Assembly: GCF_000226955.1 (NCBI RefSeq)
Contig: NZ_AGFU01000037.1
Location: 1-50,870 of the forward strand
Source of the DNA: Sphingomonas elodea ATCC 31461
GTDB lineage: Bacteria; Pseudomonadota; Alphaproteobacteria; Sphingomonadales; Sphingomonadaceae
DNA length: 50,870 bases
Direction: 5' to 3'
Positions 40,833-50,059 of this stretch are shown here, one piece after another (position 1 is the first letter of the stretch; each line of letters opens with the position of its first letter). The notes beneath the pieces are model-generated. The model was given only the letters and a program-made list of their open reading frames with translations. It had not been told where the DNA came from and made no database searches. The position numbers were made by a program, and so were the translations under genes.

Positions 40833-42200
40833 TCAAGCAACGGGCAACAACAGGTTCGCAGCGGTGCCGCCGCTGCGAGCTTGACCCAAAGAAAAGTCGC
40901 CGCCCCACTGGATCGCGAAATCACGGACGATGCTGAGGCCCAGCCCCGCCCCGCCCGTCTCGCGGTTCCGTGAGGCTTCACCCCGCTCGAACGGCAGCAG
41001 CAGGCGTTCGCGATCTGCGGCGGGGACCCCCGGCCCTGCGTCTGTAACCGAGATGAGCACTCGATCCTCGATCCGCTGTACGCCGATCTCCCCACCGCCA
41101 GCATAGTCGACGGCGTTGCGGAGAAGGTTCTCGATGGCGCGGCGAAAGGCGGGCTCGGGCGCGAAGATGCGGGCCTCGTCGCCAGGCAGCAGCCGTATCG
41201 CCGCAGCGCGTTCGTTCAACGCGTCCACGATCGCGTGCAGTTGCGCGCGCACGTCGAGCGCTTCGGGCGGTGTCGCTGCGTCGCGTGCGAATGCCAGGAC
41301 CTCGCCGATCATTCCCTGCATGCGCTCGACATCGGCGACCATCCGGCCACGCTGGGGCTCGGGCGTACTCTCGATCCGGAGCCGCAGCCCGGTCAGCGGC
41401 GTGCGCAGGTCGTGTGCGATGGCGGTGAGCATCCGTGCCCGCTCGGCCGCTTCCGCCGCAAGCCGTGCCTGCATCGCGGCGATCGCCGCCGCGGCTTCGC
41501 GCAGCTCGCGCGGCCCCTCCTCCGGGATGCGCACCGCCCCACCGGAGTCGAGCGCATTGGCGAGGGTCCGGAACGGCCGGGTCAGGCGGCGGGCGAAGAT
41601 CCAGGCGATCGGTGCCAGCAGCATCAGGCTGACGGCCAGGGCGATGAGGATGTTCACCTGCCAACGCGCGAAGAACGGCCGGGCAGGTGCGACGCTCAGC
41701 CATCGACCATCCGACTGCCGCACGCTTGCCGTGAAGGCGGGCACCGGCAGCCCGATCATGGCATTGCGGATCGCGCTGCTCACCGTACCGGGCGACACCA
41801 TCTCGAACCTTCCGCGCCCCCGCTGGACCAGCACGAAGGACGGGGGTGCATCGGTCTTGTCGGCCCGCAATACGCTCCCCACGACGGTCGCGGCCTTATC
41901 GCCCAGTGGCTTGGCGCCGGACGATACGACCCGAACATCGCCGATAGGCCGCCGCAGCTCGGACGCGATGATCGCTTCCAGCACCGCCGTGCGCGGTCCG
42001 GGCAGCGGCTCGGGGACGATCCGGCGCTCGAAGCCCGGCATCGGATTGCGGAGCGCGGCGATCGCCTCGGCGGCGCTGACGCGAACGGCCGGGGGCTGCG
42101 GCGCCAGGAGCACGATGGCGGCGGTGGTCGCCACGCTCAGCGTCGCCACGGCCACGCCGAAGCCGCCGATCGCGACGAGCGCGCTGGGCGCCCGCTTCAC
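40833..42200 (-). CDS. Sensor histidine kinase
   Basis: 455 residues, GTG start that overlaps the regulator stop by 4 bp. Membrane helix 1 (about 10-32), a periplasmic domain of about 150 residues, helix 2 (about 182-203), HAMP (RRLTRPFRTLANALD), dimerisation helix with phosphorylated His263 in IAHDLRTPL, and ATPase domain with N box (NLLRNAVDYA), G1 DAGPGVP, and G2 GGAGLGLSIV. It should sense an envelope signal and phosphorylate the adjacent regulator. The overall form resembles EnvZ/RstB-type kinases. Signal unknown. Confidence 0.93.
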   Translation of the reverse strand: MKRAPSALVAIGGFGVAVATLSVATTAAIVLLAPQPPAVRVSAAEAIAALRNPMPGFERRIVPEPLPGPRTAVLEAIIASELRRPIGDVRVVSSGAKPLGDKAATVVGSVLRADKTDAPPSFVLVQRGRGRFEMVSPGTVSSAIRNAMIGLPVPAFTASVRQSDGRWLSVAPARPFFARWQVNILIALAVSLMLLAPIAWIFARRLTRPFRTLANALDSGGAVRIPEEGPRELREAAAAIAAMQARLAAEAAERARMLTAIAHDLRTPLTGLRLRIESTPEPQRGRMVADVERMQGMIGEVLAFARDAATPPEALDVRAQLHAIVDALNERAAAIRLLPGDEARIFAPEPAFRRAIENLLRNAVDYAGGGEIGVQRIEDRVLISVTDAGPGVPAADRERLLLPFERGEASRNRETGGAGLGLSIVRDFAIQWGGDFSLGQARSGGTAANLLLPVA

Positions 42201-42919
42201 GCCGCTCGCACCGTCGGCAGGAAGCGGTATCCGACGCCGCGCACCGTCTCGATCACCGGCATCGGGTCCGCCTCGGCGAGCTTGCGGCGCAAGCGGCTGA
42301 CCGCGACGTCGATGGCGCGGTCATAGGGTGCGGCGTCCATGCCCCGCGCCAAGTCGAGCAGCGCATCGCGCGTCAGGATGCGTCCCGGGCGCTGGACGAA
42401 AGCGGCGAGGAGCGCGTGTTCGCCCTCGCTGAGCGACACGGCACGCCCGGCAGGATCGCGTAGCCGCCGCTCCTCCAGATCGAGCCACCACCCGGCGAAC
42501 GTCACGCCCCCGCGGGAGGGGCGCTGTTCGTCCCCTGCCCGCGACGGCCGCCGCAGCAGCGCCCGCACCCGCGCCAGCAGCTCCCGCGGCTCGAAGGGTT
42601 TGGTCAGATAGTCCCAGGCCCCCACTTCGAGACCGACGATCCGGTCCGTGACGGCGTCGAGCGCGCTGAGCATCAGGATCGGTGTGTTCGCATTCGACAG
42701 GCGGCGACAGAGCGACAGCCCATCCTCGCCGGGCATCATCACGTCGAGCACGATCAGATCCGCAGACGCTTCGGCGAGCTGGCGGTCGCATGCCGTTGCA
42801 CTGGCGGCGGTCCGCACGGCATAGCCGTGGCCGCTCAGGAAGTCGGCAAGCGCATCCCGAATACTGGCATCGTCGTCGACGATGAGGACCGTGTTCGTGG
42901 CAATCACCTCTGCGTGCAT
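42197..42919 (-). CDS. OmpR-family response regulator
   Basis: 240 residues. Receiver domain with acidic pocket DDD at 15-17, phosphorylated Asp59 in VLDVMMPGEDG and Lys107 in DYLTKPFEPREL. A winged-helix DNA-binding domain follows (about 140-235, SLSEGEHALLAAFVQRPGRI, then RAIDVAVSRLRRKL and VRGVGYRFLP). The ATG at 42917-42919 lacks a good ribosome site; AGAGGTGA just downstream leaves a slightly later start possible. It is divergent, 116 bp, from a TonB-receptor-like gene that is its obvious candidate target. Confidence 0.93.
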   Translation of the reverse strand: MHAEVIATNTVLIVDDDASIRDALADFLSGHGYAVRTAASATACDRQLAEASADLIVLDVMMPGEDGLSLCRRLSNANTPILMLSALDAVTDRIVGLEVGAWDYLTKPFEPRELLARVRALLRRPSRAGDEQRPSRGGVTFAGWWLDLEERRLRDPAGRAVSLSEGEHALLAAFVQRPGRILTRDALLDLARGMDAAPYDRAIDVAVSRLRRKLAEADPMPVIETVRGVGYRFLPTVRAA

Positions 42920-43035
42920 GCACAATGTGTAGCAGCCCATTGTAGCATTTGCGTAACAGCGCGCGCTACCGAGCGGGCATCCCCAGGCTACGCCCTTCTG
43001 CTGCAATCCCACCAACACAGGTTCGGGAGGTGCAC

Positions 43036-45567
43036 GTGGGGCGGACGATCAGAAGACTTGTCGGGGTGATAGGCGGTATCGTCCCCGCCGTGGTGGAGGC
43101 CCAGCAGGCATCGCCCGCGGGAAGCGCGAAATCCGACGCGGCGACAACCCAGTCTTCCCCCGCGGCGCAACCGGCCGGCTCTCCGACGCCGGGGCAGAAC
43201 AGCCCCGCCCCTGTCCAGTTTCGGGGTGCGGATGGCAAGCCGCTGCCGCCGGAGATCCAGCGCAAGCTGGAAGAGCAGCTGCGCAACAATCCGTCCGCGC
43301 TTCTGGGCAACGGGAGCGCACAGCAGCAGCGCGGCACCGGAAACGATATTCTGGTCACGACCCGCCGCGCGCGCGGCGCCGTGATCGGCGACGTGCCTCC
43401 CGAGCGCACGTTCGGCCCGCTCGACGTCCGCGCGCTCGGCGCGGACAATATCGGTGCGCTGCTCGATATCCTCGGGCCCCAGCTGGCCAGCGCGCGTGGG
43501 CGGGGAGATAGCGACCCGGTCGTCTTGCTGAACGGCCGGCGCGTATCCAGCCTGCTGGAAGTCGCGCGGATCCCCGCCGAGGCGATCGAACGGATGGAGG
43601 TGTTCCCGGAGGAACTGGCGCTTCGCTATGGCTACCGCGCCGACCAAAAGGTCCTGAACGTCGTCACGCTGGAGCGCTTCCGATCCCGTATCGGCCAACT
43701 GGGTCTGCTTGCGCCGACCGAAGGCGGCCGGGAGAGCGGCACGGGCAAGGTCGACTATCTCGCGATCCGCGGCGATACGCGGCTTTCGCTGGGCGCGACC
43801 TACACCCGCGCCGCGTCGCTGCTGGAGAGCGCGCGCAGCCTGCGGCAGTTTGCCGACACACCCGAGCTCGGGCAGTTTCGAACGCTGTTGCCCAACAGCG
43901 ACCAGGTGACGCTGGAAGGCATGGTGAGCGGGCAGCTCCCCGGTGATATCGCGGCAACGCTGAACGGCCGCTTCGAGGGAACGCGGACCGAAAGCCTGCT
44001 GGGTGCGATCGGCACTCGTCCGCTGCGCCGCCATAGCGACCGAGGCGTCGCGCATCTCGGCACGACACTGAGCGGGCGCAGCGGCCCATGGCTCTGGACC
44101 GTCACCGCCAGACACGATCGGTCGACCAGCAACACCCGCACGGATCTGGGCGACGGCGCTGCGGGGCGGGAGCCGGCGCGGTCCACGGACGCGCGCACCA
44201 TGGCGGACCTGCTGCTCAACGGGCCGATCGTGCCGCTGCCGGCGGGGCCCTTGTCGGCAAGCGCGCACGCGGCCGTGGAGGTTTCGACGTTCGACAGCCG
44301 CTGGGGCCTCGGTGCGACTGCCGGGCACGTTTCTCCCTCGCGCCAACGCGGGGCAGCGCAGCTGGACCTCGATCTGCCCATCTTCCACCGCGGCGACAAG
44401 CACGGGGCGGTGCTCGGCAATCTCTCAGCCAATGTGAACCTTGCGCTGGAGCAGCTTTCCGATGCGGGGAGACTGCGGAGCTTCGGTTATGGTCTGCGCT
44501 GGAGCCCGTCGTCGGCGGTTGGCGTCATCCTGTCCGTGGCCGACGACCAGACCGCCCCGACCCTGGAGCAGCTCGGTGCCCCGCTGCTGGTGACACCGAA
44601 CGTCCGCACCTTCGATCTCGTCCGGCAGGAGGTGGTCGACACAACCCGGATCTTCGGGGGCAATGCCGCCCTGCGCGCGGAGGATCGACACCTCGTCAAG
44701 CTGGGCGTGACCCTCCGACCGATCCCGCGGACCGATCTGACCTTGAGCATCGACTATGTGGCGTCGCGCATCGACAGCCCGATCGCCGCCTTCCCGATCC
44801 TGACGCCACAAATCGAGGATGCGTTTCCGGGCCGGTTCACGCGGCGCGGTGACGGGGTCTTGTCCGCGATTGACGGACGGCCGTTGAACTTCGCCGATGC
44901 CCGGCAGAAGCAGCTGCGCTGGGGCGTGAACTTCGTCAAGCCGCTTGGTCCGGTGCCGCCCGGCCTGCAGAATGGGAACGTTCGGGTGTTCGGAAGCGAA
45001 GCGGAGGCGCGCCGCGCATTTCCGGGCGCCGTGTTCACCCAAGCCGATCCGGGGAGCGCCGCGGCCCGTAGCATCGGAAATCTATCGAGCCGACTGTTCC
45101 TCAGCGTCTATCACAACTGGTATTTCGAGGACTCGATCCTGCCACGGGCAGGCGTCGCGCGACTTGATCTGCTGGACGGCGGTGCGGTGGACGTACGCGG
45201 TGGTCGCCGCCGGCACGAAGTCGAGTTCCAGGCCGGGGCCTTCAAGCGCGGCCTGGGCGCCAGAATGACCGTCAACTGGCAGAGCGGGACGGAAATTCGC
45301 GGATGGGGCAGTGCCCAGGGCGATCTGCACTTCGGCGGCTACGCGGTCGTGAACCTCACCGTGTTCGCGAACCTTGCCGAGCGCCTCGGTGGCGTTCACG
45401 CGCCCAAATGGCTGAAAGGTGCGCGCGCCACCCTCGGCATCACCAACCTGTTCAACACGCGGCCGTCCGTCCGAGATCAAGCGGGTAACACGCCGCTCAG
45501 CTATCAGCCCGCGTATCTCGATCCGCTGGGGCGGATGGTCAGCTTCACGCTGCGTAAGTCGTTCTAG
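43036..45567 (+). CDS. TonB-dependent-receptor-like outer membrane protein
   Basis: 843 residues from a GTG with GGGAGG 5 nt upstream. A short basic signal segment (MGRTIRRLVGVIGGIVPAVV then EAQQ) is followed by a Pro/Ser/Gln-rich linker (about 25-75). A degenerate plug follows (NDILVTTRRARG, IGALLDILGPQ, DPVVLLNGRRVSSLLEVARI, IERMEVFPEELALRYG), then a long barrel ending LRKSF with terminal Phe. The plug lacks the usual RGPQxxxFG pattern, so it belongs to a divergent receptor branch, comparable to oar/TonB-like proteins of sphingomonads. The cargo is unknown. The neighbouring two-component system probably controls it. Confidence 0.82.
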   Translation: MGRTIRRLVGVIGGIVPAVVEAQQASPAGSAKSDAATTQSSPAAQPAGSPTPGQNSPAPVQFRGADGKPLPPEIQRKLEEQLRNNPSALLGNGSAQQQRGTGNDILVTTRRARGAVIGDVPPERTFGPLDVRALGADNIGALLDILGPQLASARGRGDSDPVVLLNGRRVSSLLEVARIPAEAIERMEVFPEELALRYGYRADQKVLNVVTLERFRSRIGQLGLLAPTEGGRESGTGKVDYLAIRGDTRLSLGATYTRAASLLESARSLRQFADTPELGQFRTLLPNSDQVTLEGMVSGQLPGDIAATLNGRFEGTRTESLLGAIGTRPLRRHSDRGVAHLGTTLSGRSGPWLWTVTARHDRSTSNTRTDLGDGAAGREPARSTDARTMADLLLNGPIVPLPAGPLSASAHAAVEVSTFDSRWGLGATAGHVSPSRQRGAAQLDLDLPIFHRGDKHGAVLGNLSANVNLALEQLSDAGRLRSFGYGLRWSPSSAVGVILSVADDQTAPTLEQLGAPLLVTPNVRTFDLVRQEVVDTTRIFGGNAALRAEDRHLVKLGVTLRPIPRTDLTLSIDYVASRIDSPIAAFPILTPQIEDAFPGRFTRRGDGVLSAIDGRPLNFADARQKQLRWGVNFVKPLGPVPPGLQNGNVRVFGSEAEARRAFPGAVFTQADPGSAAARSIGNLSSRLFLSVYHNWYFEDSILPRAGVARLDLLDGGAVDVRGGRRRHEVEFQAGAFKRGLGARMTVNWQSGTEIRGWGSAQGDLHFGGYAVVNLTVFANLAERLGGVHAPKWLKGARATLGITNLFNTRPSVRDQAGNTPLSYQPAYLDPLGRMVSFTLRKSF

Positions 45568-45680
45568 TCGAGATCGAATTTATCGCGGAGACGTCTTCCC
45601 GCGTTCGACGTCGATCATGAGCTTCACGGCCTTCGTCGGATGCTTGCGGCTAAGCGAAAGCCGCGACGTGCATGCCCGGC

Positions 45681-46517
45681 CTATTCCTGCTTGAGTGTCG
45701 CAGGGCCATGAAGCGGCAGCGCGCCCTTCGGTACGAGAAGGCGCGCCGCCGGAACGGGCACCGCGAACAGCGGTAGCTGGCGCCAGTCGAACAGGCGGCT
45801 GCGCAACCATGCCGGCTGGCTCCACTCGTTGGTCACGTGCCGTCCGACCAATAGGAACAGCCAAGTCGCGATGAGATCATCGTCGAATGGATCGGCCGCC
45901 GTGTGATAGCCGTGCCGTTGCGAAAGAAAGCCGGCGATTGCCCAATGGCACTCTGCCCAGTTCCACCAAATTCGCAGTCGTTCATCGTCGATGAGAATGT
46001 TGTAGTCCTCGCCCAACAAACGCGCGAGATTTCGATCGGGCACTTCCGCTTCAGTTGAGCCGATTATCTCGGTATATTCGTGGTCAGCCCACTGTCGAAT
46101 ATCCTCGTCGTCATTGCGCCGGCTCTGGTGCATCATCCGGATCAGCATCGACAGGTTGGCGAAGCGTGTCTGCGCTTGCTTGGCCCACCACGCGAAGGTG
46201 TCGTCCTTCTGGATCATCAATTCGTAGCTGGCGAAGCGCGGCATGGGATCGTCTTCCCACTCGAAATTCGAGCCATCGCCGATCGGGAGATCCAGCGGCC
46301 AATGGAACGGGAATTTTCGGACGGCATCCCAATAGGGTCGCGAGATCGGGCGGCCCGATTTCTCGAAGTCCGCCGGCGGCAACACGAATCCGGTGGAAAG
46401 GGCGCCGACCACGTCACCTTCGGCTCCGGCCGACGCACCCGCCAGGAAATCATCCTCGATCAAGCCTTCTGCGCGGGCGCGCATGAATGCAGCATGGAAA
46501 AGCTCGGCGGCCGGCAT
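45681..46517 (-). CDS. Protein of unknown function
   Basis: 278 residues, acidic and Trp-rich, with no signal peptide or membrane helix. AAAGG 5 nt before the ATG at 46515-46517 supports the start. Recognisable features are only descriptive: MPAAELFHAAFMRARAEG, a cluster FEWEDDPMPRF, FAWWAKQAQTRFANLS, and RIWWNWAECHWAIAGFLSQR; the regular Trp pattern suggests a helical soluble fold. GC is lower than in the housekeeping genes. It is divergent from the relaxase with the hairpin repeats between. A 15-nt match to its 5' end recurs at 50131-50145 beyond the relaxase gene. Confidence 0.7.
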   Translation of the reverse strand: MPAAELFHAAFMRARAEGLIEDDFLAGASAGAEGDVVGALSTGFVLPPADFEKSGRPISRPYWDAVRKFPFHWPLDLPIGDGSNFEWEDDPMPRFASYELMIQKDDTFAWWAKQAQTRFANLSMLIRMMHQSRRNDDEDIRQWADHEYTEIIGSTEAEVPDRNLARLLGEDYNILIDDERLRIWWNWAECHWAIAGFLSQRHGYHTAADPFDDDLIATWLFLLVGRHVTNEWSQPAWLRSRLFDWRQLPLFAVPVPAARLLVPKGALPLHGPATLKQE

Positions 46518-46663
46518 CTCGACCTTTCGCTCGTGGCGGAGCGCAGCTGAAATTCGCCCGGGCAGGTCCGGGGCAAGTTCCGCTGCCGGAAATTTTCCCG
46601 TTTTTCCGCTCCGCTCCGAATATTGCCGCTGCTGCTCCAGTTGCGCCAGTTGCAGGAGCTTCC

Positions 46664-46857
46664 CTGAAAACCCGGATTTTCACGGTTTCCGAGCCCATTT
46701 CTGGGGAGCTAGCCCCATCCGGCTCCCCGGAAACCCGGATTTCCACGGCTTCCGAGCCCATTTCTGGGGAGGCAGACCCCATCCGGTTTCCCTTAAAACC
46801 CGGATTTCGAGGGCTTTCAAACCCATTTTCTGGGAAGTCAGATCCCAGGTTAGTCCA
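46664..46857. repeat. Three tandem ~64-bp repeats with internal hairpins
   Basis: AAACCCGGAT recurs at 46668, 46731 and 46796 (periods 63 and 65). Each unit continues with a conserved GAGCCCATTTCTGGG-like core. Within each unit a small stem is kept although its bases change: TGGGG...CCCCA in units 1 and 2, CTGGGA...TCCCAG in unit 3. Unit 2 can also close an outer stem (GGAAACCCGGAT with ATCCGGTTTCC). Either strand has open frames, but the peptide is just a repeat of the unit. The repeats are part of the 536-bp gap 46518-47053 upstream of the relaxase, where no gene is seen. Confidence 0.8.
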
Positions 46858-46933
46858 GTCGCGCAATTCCCCAATTCCGTATGCAGTGCATCCAGATTGG
46901 GGAGGCTCTGGCGAGCGGTCACTTCGTGATAGT

Positions 46934-46953
46934 CACTGCCGTCACCGGCAGTG
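46934..46953. other. Inverted repeat upstream of the relaxase, candidate oriT element
   Basis: CACTGCCG-TCAC-CGGCAGTG is a perfect 8-bp inverted repeat 120 bp before the relaxase gene. Relaxases commonly nick next to such a hairpin upstream of their own gene. No known nic consensus was recognised, so this is a candidate by position only. Confidence 0.35.
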
Positions 46954-47053
46954 GCGGCTATACGCCGTTAGTTTTTTCCAGTCCATCCTATAACCTGAAG
47001 TGGCTGGCAAATTTCAGTTTTTTATTGCGCTAGAGTCGCGCGCATCGGACAAT

Positions 47054-50000
47054 ATGCGCATGGCTATTCAGCTCGACTTCGACTTCGATCCCACAGCGGC
47101 GCTTGCTGCGCCCAAGGCTGCGCGCGCTCGAGCCGCGATGGCGAAGTATGGAGCGCACCTATCGGACGATTACATCACCGGCCGCGAAACAGACGTGCTC
47201 AAGCTGCTGCGCCGGCGACCGATGGACGAACCCAAGCGGCAGCTTGACCCTGAAACACCGCACCCATCTCGCTCGGGTCTGCCTCCGGCACAGTTTCATA
47301 TACCGCGTCCCCCACGTGGGCGCCCCACCACGCGGGATGGCCGCCAATCCTTTCACTTTGCGCTTACGAACGTCACCAAAGGGGTCGACGGGAAGTGTCG
47401 GACCAATGATGGTAAAGATGCAGACCCTGTTTTCCACGTCGGCTATGTGGCCCGGGAAGAGGCCGTCGCCACCGATCTCGCCCCGAAGGTGCATGAGGCT
47501 GTTGCGCATGTCGGTTACGTCGCTCGCGACGAGGCGGTTGCGCTCGATCCGGACGGCACCGCCATCATACTGACCAATGTCGAAGATCCGGCGGCGTTCT
47601 TTGCCAAAGTGCTCGAGCATGAGAATAGCAGCCACCTCGACGGGATTTGTCTGTCGCAATCCTACGACGAGCCGGCGTTGCGGACGCTGCTCGACGTTCC
47701 CACAATTCCACCCGCGCTAAAGACCGGCATCGCGCGCATCCTCGAAGACCCGGAGGCACATCGCGTACCGAAAACCTCAAGCGAGAAGAGCAAGACGCAT
47801 CCTTTCCAGATAGACGCCGACATTTCCAGCTGTCGCAGCTGGCTCAAAAAGCACGACGCCCTCGGGCAGGTGTACCTCCGTCAGGGGCGCGGCGGCATCG
47901 TCCAGCGCCGCATCACCGGCGAACTGCCTGCCGAACTTGATCTCAGCCAATGTCGCCATGTCTTGCAGTGCTTGGTACGGGAATTGGAGCGCCGCGGCTT
48001 GCGCTATTTCGTAGCACTCCACGCGCCGAGCGCTGCCAACGACAATCGCAACTGGCATTTTCACCTGCTCTATTACGAAAGGCCCTGCGACAAAATTGGC
48101 GACCAATGGGACTTTGAGATCGTACAGAAAGTACGGTCTTCTACGCGAAATTTTCGAGATACTTATCCCCATCGCCAGAATAAGGACCGCGGCGTCGGTC
48201 ACAAGACTTGGCCCATGGAAATGCGTAAGCGCTTCGCCGCAGCGGTAAACATTGAGTTGGAGGCGATCGGAAGCGTCCGCCGCTACGATCCCCGTTCGTA
48301 TGCCGACATGCACCTTTGCGCCGAGCCACAAGAGCACCTCGGTCGGAGCGTCGGGTTCATTGCCGACTGTGGGGCGGCCCCTAGCAAGGACCGCGAAAAC
48401 GCTCGGAAAGGGTGGAGCGCGCGTCAATTCCAGATGATCCAGCGCTTCGCGGAGGCCGAGAAGGCGGATGAAGAGCGATTTCGCGGACTCCGCACCAACC
48501 TTGGCGATACCTCTCAGGCGCGCGAGAAGCTGACGGAGTTGGAGCGCGCGCAGACAGAGGCGCGTGCCGCAGCCTGGACGGGCGAAGTTCTACTCGACAT
48601 CTTCCACGCCATGGCTCGCAGCAACGCCGAGCAGACCGCCCGGAAGATGAAGGGGCGCGCCGTCGAACAAGCTGAAAAGTGCCGCGCCAGGGGCAAAGAT
48701 CCAGCGGCAAATCGGATGTTTCAAGCCTATGAGCAGCGGGTGCGAGAGGCGAACACTTATCTCGCAGACCTTGAAGAGGCGTTCGCGCCCGAGGTCGAGC
48801 TCGCCAAGTCCCTGATCAGGGATGCCGAGGTCGCTTTCAAGCGTATCGATGCAGAGCTAGTGGCCGTACAGAATGCGGCGACCCAGGTCCAACCTGATCG
48901 CGGCCTGGCTCCCAGGCCCGTGCTTGTGCCGCCCGCTCCAGCAGCCAGCATCCCCGACGAAAAGCCCGCAACCGCGTTGCCGGGGCCGGCCAAGACGAGT
49001 CTTCCACCACTTGCCACATCGGCAAATCCGGCGACGCCGGCAACGGCTCGTTACCCGGAAGAGGTCGACCTCTGGCTCGCCGACATTGAGGGCAAGCGGC
49101 GGCGACTCAAATTGCGTGATGGGCGGGTTGAACCCCTGGATATCACGTCCCGTGACGTGGAGATGCTGAACATCGCGTCCCCGGGGCAGCTGAAGGCGCT
49201 CAGCAGGATCAGGGACCGCCAGAACCACCTGATCGCCAGGATCGTGAAAGCGGTGGAAGCTGCACCCGGGATCCTCACCATCCCCGCGGAAGCGAACGGC
49301 AAATGGACGCTGGCTCATCGCGATGGCGATCTTCAGGATGGCCTGAAGCGGTACATCGTCGATCCCGATGTTCAGAACCGGCTGCGCGCGGCGCAGGAAA
49401 AGGGGCTGGCGGAGCAGGCCGCCAATCGGGGCGTCGCGCCGCAGGTGCATCGGGCGATCGACGAAATATCCAGGGCAGCGATCGCCATTCACCAGGGCGA
49501 GAACGGCTTCACCATCCGTGAGACCGACGCCAACCGTCTGGGTATCGAGCGCGAGTCCCTGGAGGGGGCAGCCGCACAACGCCGGCTCGAGGCCATTCGG
49601 CGTTCGCAGGAGGGTCGCGTAGCGCCGCCCGCTGCGCAACAGACCATCCATACGCCCGCTAAGGAGAACTCGCAGGCGCGAGCGCTTGTGATTCCAGTAC
49701 CCATCCCATCAGCCTCGGTGCCCGTCGAGCCGGCTGTTCGGCCAGCGACGCCCACGCCGGTTCAACCTGTCGCTGAAGCTCCGATGGATCGAGTGCCGGC
49801 TGTACCCCCTGCGGCCGAGCACCCACTCGTCGCGCAGTGGCTGGAAGCGCACCGTGCCCAGGCGGAGGCCGGCAACAGCATCCCCATTGGCGAGCGCAAC
49901 CGTCGCGCGGCTGTCGCGCTAAAGGATCCACACGCCGCCGAAGAGCTGCGCCGGCTTGGATCCGAGCTCTGGGCGGCGGTCGAAGAACAGGCCGCGGCAA

Positions 50001-50059
50001 ATCGGCGCTTCCAACAGCGCGCTGCCCGCCAGTTCTCGCAGCGGCCGACGATCACGTGA
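47054..50059 (+). CDS. Large MobA/MobL-type relaxase
   Basis: About 1001 residues. The metal-binding HxH motif of HUH relaxases is in NWHFHLLYYE (His335, His337), preceded by LRYFVALHAPSAAND. A MobA/MobL-like segment DPRSYADMHLCAEPQEHLG and GRSVGF follows near residues 415-440. After this comes a long, charged, helical region (about 460-620), a Pro/Ala linker, and a C-terminal helical tail. The first 270 residues do not show the usual MobA/MobL start and contain two copies of HVGYVAR(E/D)EAVA. The protein should nick and lead one DNA strand during conjugative mobilisation. Start uncertain: ATG 47054 used; ATG 47060 and GTG 47000 are in frame, none with a strong ribosome site. Confidence 0.75.
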   Translation: MRMAIQLDFDFDPTAALAAPKAARARAAMAKYGAHLSDDYITGRETDVLKLLRRRPMDEPKRQLDPETPHPSRSGLPPAQFHIPRPPRGRPTTRDGRQSFHFALTNVTKGVDGKCRTNDGKDADPVFHVGYVAREEAVATDLAPKVHEAVAHVGYVARDEAVALDPDGTAIILTNVEDPAAFFAKVLEHENSSHLDGICLSQSYDEPALRTLLDVPTIPPALKTGIARILEDPEAHRVPKTSSEKSKTHPFQIDADISSCRSWLKKHDALGQVYLRQGRGGIVQRRITGELPAELDLSQCRHVLQCLVRELERRGLRYFVALHAPSAANDNRNWHFHLLYYERPCDKIGDQWDFEIVQKVRSSTRNFRDTYPHRQNKDRGVGHKTWPMEMRKRFAAAVNIELEAIGSVRRYDPRSYADMHLCAEPQEHLGRSVGFIADCGAAPSKDRENARKGWSARQFQMIQRFAEAEKADEERFRGLRTNLGDTSQAREKLTELERAQTEARAAAWTGEVLLDIFHAMARSNAEQTARKMKGRAVEQAEKCRARGKDPAANRMFQAYEQRVREANTYLADLEEAFAPEVELAKSLIRDAEVAFKRIDAELVAVQNAATQVQPDRGLAPRPVLVPPAPAASIPDEKPATALPGPAKTSLPPLATSANPATPATARYPEEVDLWLADIEGKRRRLKLRDGRVEPLDITSRDVEMLNIASPGQLKALSRIRDRQNHLIARIVKAVEAAPGILTIPAEANGKWTLAHRDGDLQDGLKRYIVDPDVQNRLRAAQEKGLAEQAANRGVAPQVHRAIDEISRAAIAIHQGENGFTIRETDANRLGIERESLEGAAAQRRLEAIRRSQEGRVAPPAAQQTIHTPAKENSQARALVIPVPIPSASVPVEPAVRPATPTPVQPVAEAPMDRVPAVPPAAEHPLVAQWLEAHRAQAEAGNSIPIGERNRRAAVALKDPHAAEELRRLGSELWAAVEEQAAANRRFQQRAARQFSQRPTIT

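Noticed and set aside
46664-46857. CRISPR array
   Set aside because: Units are contiguous and diverged, with periods of 63 and 65 bp, only three copies, no unique spacers and no cas genes.
46450-46929. Small ORFs across the tandem repeats on both strands
   Set aside because: The peptides merely translate the repeat unit, both strands are equally open, and no ribosome site is present.
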